This document shows positions 52,863-59,820 of a stretch of DNA of 64,000 bases, in pieces (the first letter of the stretch is position 1; every line of letters begins with the position of its first letter). The notes below the pieces were generated by a model. That model was not told the DNA's origin. It worked only from the letters and a program-made list of their open reading frames with translations, and searched no databases. A program made the position numbers and the translations under genes. The stretch comes from Actinomycetota bacterium (GTDB lineage Bacteria; Actinomycetota; Thermoleophilia; Miltoncostaeales; Miltoncostaeaceae): contig CAUJCX010000041.1 in assembly GCA_963169235.1 (NCBI GenBank), positions 21,640-85,639 of the forward strand. Direction: 5' to 3'.

Positions 52863-53936
52863 CTACGGGGTGACCACCACCTTCACCACGCCGTCCTCCT
52901 GGTTCGAGAACAGCGCGTACGCCTCCTCGATCTGGTCCAGCGTGAAGCGGTGCGTGACCAGCTGCTTCAGGTCGAGCCGTCCGGCCTTCACCAGCGACAT
53001 CAGTGCCGTGAGCCGGCGCTTGCCGCCGGGGCAGAGCGTGGTGCGGATGTCGATGTCGCCGATGCCGTAGACGAACGGCTCGAGCGGGATCGTGACCTTG
53101 TCGCCGTAGACGCCCAGCGACGACACCATGCCGGCCGGGCGCACCGACTTGATGCAGTTCTCGAACGTCTCCTGGATGCCCAGCGCCTCGATGCACACAT
53201 CGGCCCCGCGCCCCTCGGTGAGGGCCTTGATCTTCGCGATCGGGTCCTCCTGCGTGTAGTCGATCACCACGTCGGCGCCCATCCGGCGGGCCATGTCGAG
53301 CCGCACCGGGTTGGAGTCGACCGCGATCACCAGGCCGGCGCCGCGCAGCCTCGCGCCGGCGGTGGCGCACAGGCCGATGGGGCCCTGGGCGAACACGGCC
53401 ACCGCGTCGCCCATCTTCACCTCGGCGGTCTCGACGGCCGAGATGCCGGTGGTGGCGATGTCGGTGACGAACAGCACGTCCTCGTCGGACAGCCCCTCGG
53501 GCACCCGCGCGAGGTTCGCCTGGGCGTACGGCACCTTGAAGTACTCGGCCTGCACGCCGTCCATCGAGTTGCCCAGGCGCCACCCGCCGATGCTGCCCCA
53601 CTGGTCCTCGTAGCCCGCGCACTGCGACGGGTCGCCCGACTGGCAGTAGAAGCACGCGCCGCACGGGGTGATGGCGCCCACGATGACGCGCTCGCCCACC
53701 TCGTAGCCCTGCACCGCTTCGCCCAGCTCGTGGATGACACCGGAAGGCTCATGGCCGATGACCCGCCCGGGGGCCACGGGGTACTCGCCGCGCCAGATGT
53801 GCGAGTCGGTACCGCAGATGCTGGTGGTCGTCATGCGGATGACGGCGTCGGTGGGGCCGCACGTGGGGCGCGGCACCTCCTCGATGTGGATGTCGCGCAC
53901 ATCCTTGAACACCGCCGCGCGCATCGTCTCGGCCAT
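52863..53936 (-). CDS. Zinc-dependent alcohol dehydrogenase 1
   Basis: 357 residues, MDR superfamily. Catalytic zinc Cys/His in TTSICGTDSHIW and GHEPSG. Complete structural zinc site CGACFYCQSGDPSQC. NAD(P) fold VAVFAQGPIGLCATAGARL with AVDSNPVRLDMARRMGADVVID. TDIATTGISAVE places the third ligand-region Asp. ATG 53936 with GAGAGG upstream. A minus-strand TAGGGT -10 (53971-53976) sits 37 bp from the centre of the palindrome at 54001, mirror-image to the histidine kinase promoter. The substrate (a secondary or primary alcohol) is not determined. Confidence 0.9.
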   Translation of the reverse strand: MAETMRAAVFKDVRDIHIEEVPRPTCGPTDAVIRMTTTSICGTDSHIWRGEYPVAPGRVIGHEPSGVIHELGEAVQGYEVGERVIVGAITPCGACFYCQSGDPSQCAGYEDQWGSIGGWRLGNSMDGVQAEYFKVPYAQANLARVPEGLSDEDVLFVTDIATTGISAVETAEVKMGDAVAVFAQGPIGLCATAGARLRGAGLVIAVDSNPVRLDMARRMGADVVIDYTQEDPIAKIKALTEGRGADVCIEALGIQETFENCIKSVRPAGMVSSLGVYGDKVTIPLEPFVYGIGDIDIRTTLCPGGKRRLTALMSLVKAGRLDLKQLVTHRFTLDQIEEAYALFSNQEDGVVKVVVTP

Positions 53937-53970
53937 CTGCGCCGCCTCTCGGGTCGCCGTCGTGGCGAAG

Positions 53971-53976
53971 ACCCTA
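53971..53976 (-). promoter_or_regulatory. -10 box for alcohol dehydrogenase 1 operon
   Basis: TAGGGT on the minus strand, 34 bp upstream of the ATG and 37 bp from the centre of the 54001-54026 palindrome. Confidence 0.5.
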
Positions 53977-54000
53977 CCGCGGGGCGGCGCCGGGCCCACC

Positions 54001-54026
54001 CGGCCTCACCCGAACGGGTGAGGCCG
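54001..54026. promoter_or_regulatory. 26-bp palindromic operator between divergent promoters
   Basis: Perfect palindrome CGGCCTCACCCG-AA-CGGGTGAGGCCG. It lies symmetrically about 37 bp from the -10 boxes of the divergent alcohol dehydrogenase 1 operon and the histidine kinase gene (TATGAT). This places its centre near -48/-49 of each, a typical activator position. The core TCACCCGAA-C/A-GGGTGA recurs at 56928. Confidence 0.7.
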
Positions 54027-54049
54027 TGCATTGACCAGCACCCGCGGCG

Positions 54050-54055
54050 TATGAT
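54050..54055 (+). promoter_or_regulatory. -10 box for histidine kinase gene
   Basis: TATGAT, 12 bp upstream of the ATG at 54067. A TTGACC at 54031-54036 is only 13 bp away, too short for a normal -35, which fits an activator-dependent promoter using the palindrome instead. Confidence 0.5.
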
Positions 54056-54066
54056 GCGGATGTCAC

Positions 54067-55269
54067 ATGTTCACCGACTCGACATCGACGTCGTCGGCCT
54101 CCACCGTCGCGTCCGGTCATGCCAGCCTGATGCGCCGCGCCGACGCGGCGGGACAGCGCTTGTTCCGGGAGCTCGTGGCATCGCGCATCGCGTGGGGCAC
54201 GGTGTCCGAGATCAGCCGTCTGGTGGCGTGCGACGTGGTGTCGTTCGCGGTGCGCACGTCCACGTGCACGCACCGCGCGCCGTGCACGCTGCACCACTGC
54301 CAGACGTCGCTGAGGGTGCGCGCCGTGCTGGGCAACCGGGGGCCGCGCATGCCCGGTCTGGTGGTCGTGCACGACGCCGGCATGGGCGGCCGGGTGCTCG
54401 AGCAGGCCCTTCCGGAGTCGTGCGACGACTACTGCGAGGTCGTCACCGACCCCCACCTGCGCGACATCGTCGGGCGTGAGGAGGGCATCGCGGGGCTCAC
54501 CGCCGTGCCCGTCGCGTTCGGAGGCGAGGTGCGGGCGGTCGTCTACGTCGGCATGCGGCACCGCGGCGTGCCGTCCGCGACGGTGGTCGAGGCGCTCACG
54601 CGGGTGTGCACGTACGCCGGTGCCGCCATGGCGGCGGCCCGTGACCGCGCCCGGGTGGAGGAGATCGCGGCCCAGCGCGAACGCCGTCGCCTGGCGCGCG
54701 CCCTGCACGATGAGCTGGGACAGCGCCTGTTCGGCATCGGCATCCTGGCCAACTCGGTGCTGAAGGGGGCCACCAGCGGCCGGCCCGATCTGCTGGCGCA
54801 GATCGAGGGCCTCACCCGCGAGGTGGCGGGCACCACCGCCGCGCTGCGCACCACCCTGAAGCAGCTCGACACCCCACCTACTCCGGCGGGCGCCGTGGCC
54901 GTGATGCTGCGAGAGCACACCGCGGCGTTCCGCGAGCGCACGGGGTTGCCGGCGCACCTGGTGGTGCTGGGCGAGGAGACGTCACTCGACGGCGACCGCG
55001 CCGACGCGCTGGTGCGGTCGGTGCAGGAGGGGCTACGCAACGCCGACCGCCACGCCCACGCGCGCGAGGTCGTGGTGACGCTGGCGTTCGACGCCGAGGG
55101 CGTCGAGGCGGCGGTGCACGACGACGGGGTCGGGGTCACCACCGGCGCCACGCAGGGCTTCGGCCTGCGCACGCTGTCCGAGGAGCTGGCGCGGATGGGC
55201 GGCGATCTGAGGCTGAGCCGTGGGGACGACACCGGGTCGACGCTGCGGGCACGCATTCCATGGCGTTGA
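54067..55269 (+). CDS. NarL-family sensor histidine kinase with Cys-rich GAF domain
   Basis: 400 residues, no membrane segment, so a cytoplasmic sensor. GAF-like domain at ~25-190, containing a cysteine/histidine cluster (Cys67, His69, Cys73, His76, His77, Cys78, with Cys119 and Cys123) that could hold a metal or Fe-S cluster. HisKA_3 dimerisation with phospho-acceptor His215 (RRLARALHDELGQRLFGIG). HATPase_c at ~285-400 (RNADRHAHAREVVVTL, VHDDGVGV, GFGLRTLSEEL). The ATG is 12 bp after TATGAT. The response regulator gene overlaps its end by 10 bp, giving a matched pair. It is divergent from alcohol dehydrogenase 1. Confidence 0.87.
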   Translation: MFTDSTSTSSASTVASGHASLMRRADAAGQRLFRELVASRIAWGTVSEISRLVACDVVSFAVRTSTCTHRAPCTLHHCQTSLRVRAVLGNRGPRMPGLVVVHDAGMGGRVLEQALPESCDDYCEVVTDPHLRDIVGREEGIAGLTAVPVAFGGEVRAVVYVGMRHRGVPSATVVEALTRVCTYAGAAMAAARDRARVEEIAAQRERRRLARALHDELGQRLFGIGILANSVLKGATSGRPDLLAQIEGLTREVAGTTAALRTTLKQLDTPPTPAGAVAVMLREHTAAFRERTGLPAHLVVLGEETSLDGDRADALVRSVQEGLRNADRHAHAREVVVTLAFDAEGVEAAVHDDGVGVTTGATQGFGLRTLSEELARMGGDLRLSRGDDTGSTLRARIPWR

Positions 55270-55901
55270 GGCCGCCCGGCGCCGCCCGCACCGTGGTGGT
55301 GGCCGACGACCACCCCATCGTCATCTCCGGCCTGCGGCTGGTGTTCTCGGGAAGCCGGTTCTTCGACCTGGTCGGTGAGGCCAGCACCGGCAGCGAGGCG
55401 ATCCTGCGGTGCATGCAGCTGCGTCCCGACGTGCTGTTGCTCGACCTACGGCTGCCCGACCTGCCGGCGTCGACCATCTGCAACCGGGTCAAGGAGATCG
55501 ACCCGGCCATCCAGATCGTGATCCTCACCGCCCATCCCGAGGAGATGGCCGTACGCGGCTGCCTGAAGGCCGGCGCGTCGGGCTGCCTGTTCAAGGACAC
55601 CGGTGAGCAGCGCCTCCTGGGCGCGCTGATGCAGGTGGTCAACGGCCGGGAGGTGTACGACCCCCGCGTGGCGGGCGCCCGGCTGCCGCGGTCGACCGGT
55701 GGCTCACAGCCCCGGCTGACCGAGCGCGAGCAAGAGGTGCTCGGCCTCATCGCCCGCGGGCTCAACACCCAGGAGATCGGCGAGCAGCTCGACCTGTCGC
55801 CCAACACCATCAAGAGCCACACGCGAGCCGTGTTCACCAAACTCGACGCCCACAACCGCGTGCAGGCGCTGTCGCAGGCCCAGCAGCGCGGCCTGCTGTG
55901 A
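55260..55901 (+). CDS. NarL-family response regulator
   Basis: 213 residues. Intact receiver: acidic pair VVADDHPIVISGLR, phospho-acceptor Asp in DVLLLDLRLPDLPAS, Thr in VILTAHPEE, Lys in GCLFKDTG. LuxR-type HTH at ~150-205 (LTEREQEVLGLIARGLNTQEIGEQLDLSPNTIKSHTRAVFTKL). Translationally coupled to the kinase. NarL-type regulators bind inverted repeats, so the TCACCCG palindromes at 54001 and 56928 are natural candidate targets. Related AgmR/ErbR regulators control alcohol oxidation in pseudomonads. Confidence 0.92.
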   Translation: MALRPPGAARTVVVADDHPIVISGLRLVFSGSRFFDLVGEASTGSEAILRCMQLRPDVLLLDLRLPDLPASTICNRVKEIDPAIQIVILTAHPEEMAVRGCLKAGASGCLFKDTGEQRLLGALMQVVNGREVYDPRVAGARLPRSTGGSQPRLTEREQEVLGLIARGLNTQEIGEQLDLSPNTIKSHTRAVFTKLDAHNRVQALSQAQQRGLL

Positions 55902-55946
55902 TCTCGGCGGGGACGCGGACACCCGGGGCGGGATCGACGATCTGAT

Positions 55947-56007
55947 CCCCGGGGCGGCGCCGCGTTATCGTCGCCCCGGGGAACGGGTGCCGGCGCGAAC
56001 CGGCACC
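55947..56007. terminator. Two tandem hairpins between convergent genes
   Basis: A 10-bp stem CCCCGGGGCG / CGCCCCGGGG (55947-55956 with 55972-55981) and an 8-bp stem GGTGCCGG / CCGGCACC (55986-56007) lie between the response regulator and the convergent transporter gene. Confidence 0.7.
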
Positions 56008-56021
56008 TGACTCGTCGTCTG

Positions 56022-56624
56022 TCAGCCGGACACGATGGGCTTGCCCATGGGCAGGCCCTTCCCACCGAGCGACAGCGACGCCACGGCCATGAAGATGTAC
56101 GCGCCGACGGCGGCGAACGCCAGCACCACGATGCCCTCGACCTTCAGGAGGGTCGAACCGTCGTCGGCGAGGACGCCGAAGATGTTCAGCAGCAGGGCGA
56201 GCTCCACCAGCACCAGCAACACCGTGTAGATGACCGGCAGCCTCACGCTCGCCAGCGTGAGGAACAGGATCGTCACGAACCAGGAGATCAGGAACAGCGC
56301 GACCGCCCGCTTCAGGGCGTCGGGGTTGGCCGTGTCGATTCCCCACCAGCCGTGCACGAGGCCCACCACGAGCGCCGGGAAGCTGGCCCAGAACCCGCAG
56401 AACACGCCGAATACGCAGGCGACGAACGACTGGCCGGCCTTCGCCGCCCAGATCGTGGCGATCAGCAGGCCGATGGCCGTGGCGAAAGCGATGATCGGCA
56501 GCGCCGCGTACGACGCCTGGTGGGTGTCCCCCGGGATGTACCCGAGCAGGCACAGGCCGAGGGCGACGGAGCCCGCGACGAAGATCGGCACCCCCAAGAG
56601 CTGGGGGTCTCCTTGGTTATCCAT
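56022..56624 (-). CDS. GPR1/FUN34/YaaH (SatP)-family acetate/succinate transporter
   Basis: 200 residues with six transmembrane segments. The family start NPxxLG is present as GDPQLLGVPIFVAGSVALGLCL, with the later YIPGDTHQASYAALPII, FGVFCGFWASFPALVVGLVHGWW and FLISWFVTILFLTLASVRL. Members move acetate or succinate. ATG 56624 with AAGGA upstream. Beside three alcohol dehydrogenases, it may handle the acetate produced from alcohol oxidation. Confidence 0.82.
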   Translation of the reverse strand: MDNQGDPQLLGVPIFVAGSVALGLCLLGYIPGDTHQASYAALPIIAFATAIGLLIATIWAAKAGQSFVACVFGVFCGFWASFPALVVGLVHGWWGIDTANPDALKRAVALFLISWFVTILFLTLASVRLPVIYTVLLVLVELALLLNIFGVLADDGSTLLKVEGIVVLAFAAVGAYIFMAVASLSLGGKGLPMGKPIVSG

Positions 56625-56803
56625 GTGTGCGTCCTTGGGGCAGATGGCAAAAGACAGCGCGACCCGGAGGTCCTCGCCATCCTGCGGGGCACGCCTCCCG
56701 GTGTCACACACGGGTTGCACGCCCCGCGCGGGTGCCGACGCGAGTCGAACCGTCGTGATCGGCGTACCGCTCGCGTTTCGGGCGTGATGCGCCGCCCCGG
56801 CGT

Positions 56804-56821
56804 CTCACCCCTTCGGGCGAG
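56804..56821. promoter_or_regulatory. Degenerate TCACCCG palindrome
   Basis: CTCACCC-CTTC-GGGCGAG, an inverted repeat with one mismatch, 14 of 18 positions identical to the 54005-54022 core; a half-site CGGGTGAG follows at 56828. Probably an accessory operator. Confidence 0.4.
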
Positions 56822-56927
56822 CCCGGTCGGGTGAGGTGACGCGGTGCGATGCGACCCCGCCGGCGCGCCTGTGGGGGAGGGACGCCCACCCTCGACCACG
56901 CCCGGTGAGCGGCGGCGTCGCCCTCAT

Positions 56928-56943
56928 TCACCCGAAAGGGTGA
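56928..56943. promoter_or_regulatory. TCACCCG palindrome upstream of alcohol dehydrogenase 2
   Basis: Perfect inverted repeat TCACCC-GAAA-GGGTGA; 15 of 18 positions of the extended site match the 54005-54022 core. It is 147 bp upstream of the alcohol dehydrogenase 2 ATG and 304 bp upstream of the divergent transporter ATG. Confidence 0.65.
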
Positions 56944-57090
56944 CCTTGCCCGAAGCCCGTGAGAAGCCCATGGCCACGGCATTCCCGACCCGTCACGGGT
57001 CCCGGCGGCGCGGGCGGCGGGTGGCGCACGCCGACGGGCCGTTTGTAGCGTCGAGTACGTCACTTCGACGCGCCACATCAAGGGGGGAAC

Positions 57091-58140
57091 ATGAAGGCAC
57101 TGGTGTACGGGGGCGCAGGGAACAAGAGCTGGGAGACCGTCGATGATCCCGGGATCATCGACGCGACCGACGCGATCGTGAAGATCAACACGACGACGAT
57201 CTGCGGCACCGACCTGCACATCTTCCACGGCGACGTGGCTTCGTGCGACGAGGGCACCATCCTGGGCCATGAGGGCGTGGCCGAGGTGGTCGAGGTGGGC
57301 AGCGGCGTCAGCAACGTCAAGAAGGGCGACCGCGTCATCGTCTCGTGCATCACCAAGTGTGGCTCGTGCGCGTTCTGCCAGGCGGGGTACCCCGACCACT
57401 GCCAGTCCAACGACGCCGGCATCGGCTGGATCCTGGGACACCGCATCAACGGCACGCTGGCCGAGTACGTACGCATCCCGCACGCCGACTTCTCGACGAC
57501 CAAGGTGCCGGAGGGCGTCACCGACGAGCAGGCGGTGTTCCTGTCGGACTCCCTGCCCACGGGCTTCGAGGTGGGCGTGATCGCGGGTGGGGTCAAGCCG
57601 GGCGACGTCGTCGCCGTGGTCGGCACCGGGGCCGTGGGCCTCGCGTCCGTCCTCACCGCCGGCCTGTACGGGGCGTCGCGCGTGATCGGCATCGACACCA
57701 ACGACTTCCGCCTCAAGAAGGCCCTGGAGTTCGGTGCCACCGACACGGTCAACGCGAACGACCCGGACCTGCGCGAGAAGGTCATGGCCCTCACCGACGG
57801 CCTGGGCGTCGACGTGGCCATCGAGGCCGTCGGCTACCCCGAGACCCTCCAGCAGGCCATCTCGCTGGTGCGCCCGCGTGGCCGCGTCGCCAACATCGGC
57901 GTGCACGGCAGCGCGGTGGAGTTCCCCATGGAGGCGCTCTGGATCCAGAACCTCAACGTCTCGATGGGCCTCGTGGACGCCACGTCCACGGCGACGCTGC
58001 TGAAGATGGTGGCGTCGGGCCGGATCGCGTCCGAGAAGATGGGCACGCACACGTTCGCGCTGAACGACATCGACAAGGCGTGGGACACGTTCCAGAATGC
58101 CGCCAAGGAAGAGGCGCTGAAGGTGGTACTGAAGGCGTAG
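57091..58140 (+). CDS. Zinc-dependent alcohol dehydrogenase 2
   Basis: 349 residues, MDR superfamily. Catalytic zinc ligands in NTTTICGTDLHIFHGD (Cys) and LGHEG (His); structural zinc CGSCAFCQAGYPDHC. NAD-binding VVGTGAVGLASVLTAGLYG followed by IGIDTNDFRLKKA (Asp-type, NAD preference). FLSDSLPTGFE carries the third active-site Asp. RBS AAGGGGGGAAC before ATG 57091. A TCACCCG palindrome lies 147 bp upstream. A hairpin terminator follows. Confidence 0.92.
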   Translation: MKALVYGGAGNKSWETVDDPGIIDATDAIVKINTTTICGTDLHIFHGDVASCDEGTILGHEGVAEVVEVGSGVSNVKKGDRVIVSCITKCGSCAFCQAGYPDHCQSNDAGIGWILGHRINGTLAEYVRIPHADFSTTKVPEGVTDEQAVFLSDSLPTGFEVGVIAGGVKPGDVVAVVGTGAVGLASVLTAGLYGASRVIGIDTNDFRLKKALEFGATDTVNANDPDLREKVMALTDGLGVDVAIEAVGYPETLQQAISLVRPRGRVANIGVHGSAVEFPMEALWIQNLNVSMGLVDATSTATLLKMVASGRIASEKMGTHTFALNDIDKAWDTFQNAAKEEALKVVLKA

Positions 58141-58156
58141 GGCGATACATGCGCGT

Positions 58157-58185
58157 GGGGCGCGTGCGGTGACGCGCCGCGCCCC
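58157..58185 (+). terminator. Hairpin after alcohol dehydrogenase 2
   Basis: 8-bp stem GGGGCGCG / CGCGCCCC with a 13-nt loop, 17 bp after the stop. Confidence 0.55.
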
Positions 58186-58298
58186 GCGTTATCTTCACCA
58201 TGCAGGACACGTCGACTGCAAGGCTGCTCCGGGGGGACAGCCGGGCGGGCGCGACCAGCCCCGTCCGGATCCATCGTTCGACCTAAGGAGAAAGTGTT

Positions 58299-59357
58299 AT
58301 GGCCACCATGAAGGGGCTGTGCATGCTGGGCATCGGCGAGGTGGGGATGGTCGATCGCGACATCCCCCGCCCCGGTCCCGGTGAGGCGGTCGTCAAGACC
58401 ACCATGTCGCTCTTGTGCACGTCGGACGTGCACACGGTCAAGGGCCTCCTGGGCATTCCTGATGGACGTCTCCTGGGCCACGAGAGCCTGGGCATCGTGC
58501 ACGAGGTCGGCGATGGCGTGACCGCCGCGAAGGTCGGCGACCGCGTGATGGTGTGTGCCGTCACGCCCGACGGTACGTGCGCGGCCTGCCAGCGGGGCTA
58601 CACGTCGCAGTGCGGCGGCGGCCTCGGCGGATACCGCTACACGGCCCAGCGCGACGGCAACATGTCCGAGTACTTCCTGGTGAACGACGCGAACTTCAAC
58701 CTCACGCCGATCCCCGACTCGCTGCCGGACGAGAAGGCCGTGTACGCGTGCGACATGCTCACCACGGGCTTCGCCGGCGCCGAGAACGCCAAGATCCCGT
58801 TGGGCGGCAGCGTGGCGATCTTCGCGCAGGGCGCCGTGGGCCTCAGCGCCACCATCGGCGCGAAGCTGCTGGGCGCGGGCCTCATCATCGCGGTCGACGG
58901 CATCCCGGCCCGCCGGGAGCTGGCGAAGCACTTCGGTGCCGACGTCGTGATCGACCCGGCCGACTCCGACGCGCTCGACCAGATCAGGGACGCGTCCGAC
59001 GGCGGTGTGGACTCGGCCGTCGAGGCACTCGGCATCCAGGCCACGTTCGAGAACTGCCTGCGGGTCACGAAGCCCGGCGGCACGGTGTCGAACGTCGGCT
59101 ACCACGGCGAGTCCGGCCCCACGCTCACCATCCCGCTGGACGCGTTCCTCCTGGGCATGGGCGACAAGTCCATCAACACGGCGCTGTGCCCGGGTGGCAA
59201 CGAGCGCATGAGCCGCATCCTGCGCCTGCTGGACATGGGCAAGATCGACCCCACGCCGATGACCACGCACACCATGCCCATCGGCGACGCCGTGAAGGCG
59301 TTCCGTCTGATGGAGTCCAAGGAAGACGGCATCATCAAGCCGCTGATCACGTACTGA
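58299..59357 (+). CDS. Zinc-dependent alcohol dehydrogenase 3 (isopropanol dehydrogenase-like)
   Basis: 352 residues. Most like NADP-dependent secondary alcohol dehydrogenases: MKGLCMLGIGEVGMVDRDIPRPGPGEAVVKTT at the N terminus, catalytic Cys in SLLCTSDVHTV, GHES, and CDMLTTGF with the third ligand Asp. The structural zinc site is incomplete (DGTCAACQRGYTSQC lacks the first of four Cys). Cofactor loop VAIFAQGAVGLSATIGAKL, AVDGIPARRELAKHFG. ATG 58299 with AAGGAG 9 nt upstream. Terminator follows. It may act on secondary alcohols. Confidence 0.9.
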   Translation: MATMKGLCMLGIGEVGMVDRDIPRPGPGEAVVKTTMSLLCTSDVHTVKGLLGIPDGRLLGHESLGIVHEVGDGVTAAKVGDRVMVCAVTPDGTCAACQRGYTSQCGGGLGGYRYTAQRDGNMSEYFLVNDANFNLTPIPDSLPDEKAVYACDMLTTGFAGAENAKIPLGGSVAIFAQGAVGLSATIGAKLLGAGLIIAVDGIPARRELAKHFGADVVIDPADSDALDQIRDASDGGVDSAVEALGIQATFENCLRVTKPGGTVSNVGYHGESGPTLTIPLDAFLLGMGDKSINTALCPGGNERMSRILRLLDMGKIDPTPMTTHTMPIGDAVKAFRLMESKEDGIIKPLITY

Positions 59358-59366
59358 CACACGCCT

Positions 59367-59390
59367 GCGGGGGTCCTCACGGACCCCCGC
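59367..59390 (+). terminator. Hairpin after alcohol dehydrogenase 3
   Basis: Perfect 10-bp stem GCGGGGGTCC / GGACCCCCGC with a TCAC loop, 9 bp after the stop. Confidence 0.8.
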
Positions 59391-59414
59391 GCGGCCCACA
59401 CCGGGAGCAAACGC

Positions 59415-59741
59415 ATGTCCGAAGTGCTCGTCGTCGCCGTCGTCGTCCCCAAGGAGGGCCAGGAGAAGGCCGTCGAGGAGCTGTTCTCCTCGCTGGTGGA
59501 GCCCACCCACGCCGAGGACGGCTGCCTCACGTACGCCCTTCACCGCGACAAGCGCAACCCCGGCCAGCTGGTGTTCGTGGAGCGCTGGGAGAACCAGGAG
59601 AAGCTGGGCGGCCACATCAACGCCGACCACTTCAAGAACGCGGCGGCGAAGTCGGCCGAGATGCTGGCCGAGCCCATCCGCATTCACATCCTGGAGCCGG
59701 TGCCCATGGGTGACGCCGCCAAGGGCGCCCTGTTCGGCTGA
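59415..59741 (+). CDS. ABM-family (antibiotic biosynthesis) monooxygenase
   Basis: 108 residues, dimeric alpha/beta barrel like YgiN/quinol monooxygenase: EVLVVAVVVPKEGQEKAVEEL, HAEDGCLTYALHRDKRNPGQLVFVERWENQEKLGGHI. The small protein may act on quinols or reactive carbonyls. Follows alcohol dehydrogenase 3 after a terminator; no ribosome-binding site other than GGGAG is visible. No further context. Confidence 0.82.
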   Translation: MSEVLVVAVVVPKEGQEKAVEELFSSLVEPTHAEDGCLTYALHRDKRNPGQLVFVERWENQEKLGGHINADHFKNAAAKSAEMLAEPIRIHILEPVPMGDAAKGALFG

Positions 59742-59820
59742 CGCGCGGGCCGCGGGGGCGGCACACATCCGGCGCGGCTGATCGCGACGGACGTCGTGGG
59801 CGCCCCCTAGTGTGGGACGG

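Larger units (their letters stand above)
56625..57090. other. 466-bp intergenic region with repeated TCACCCG elements
   Basis: Non-coding gap between the divergent transporter gene and alcohol dehydrogenase 2. It contains the palindrome at 56928, a degenerate copy at 56804, a half-site CGGGTGAG at 56828-56835, and TAGCGT at 57046 as a possible -10. Open frames across it are shadows without recognisable products. Confidence 0.6.

Noticed and set aside
56938..57072. Possible small genes in the 466-bp gap before alcohol dehydrogenase 2
   Set aside because: Open frames there have Arg/Pro-rich shadows and no ribosome-binding site; the region is better explained as regulatory.
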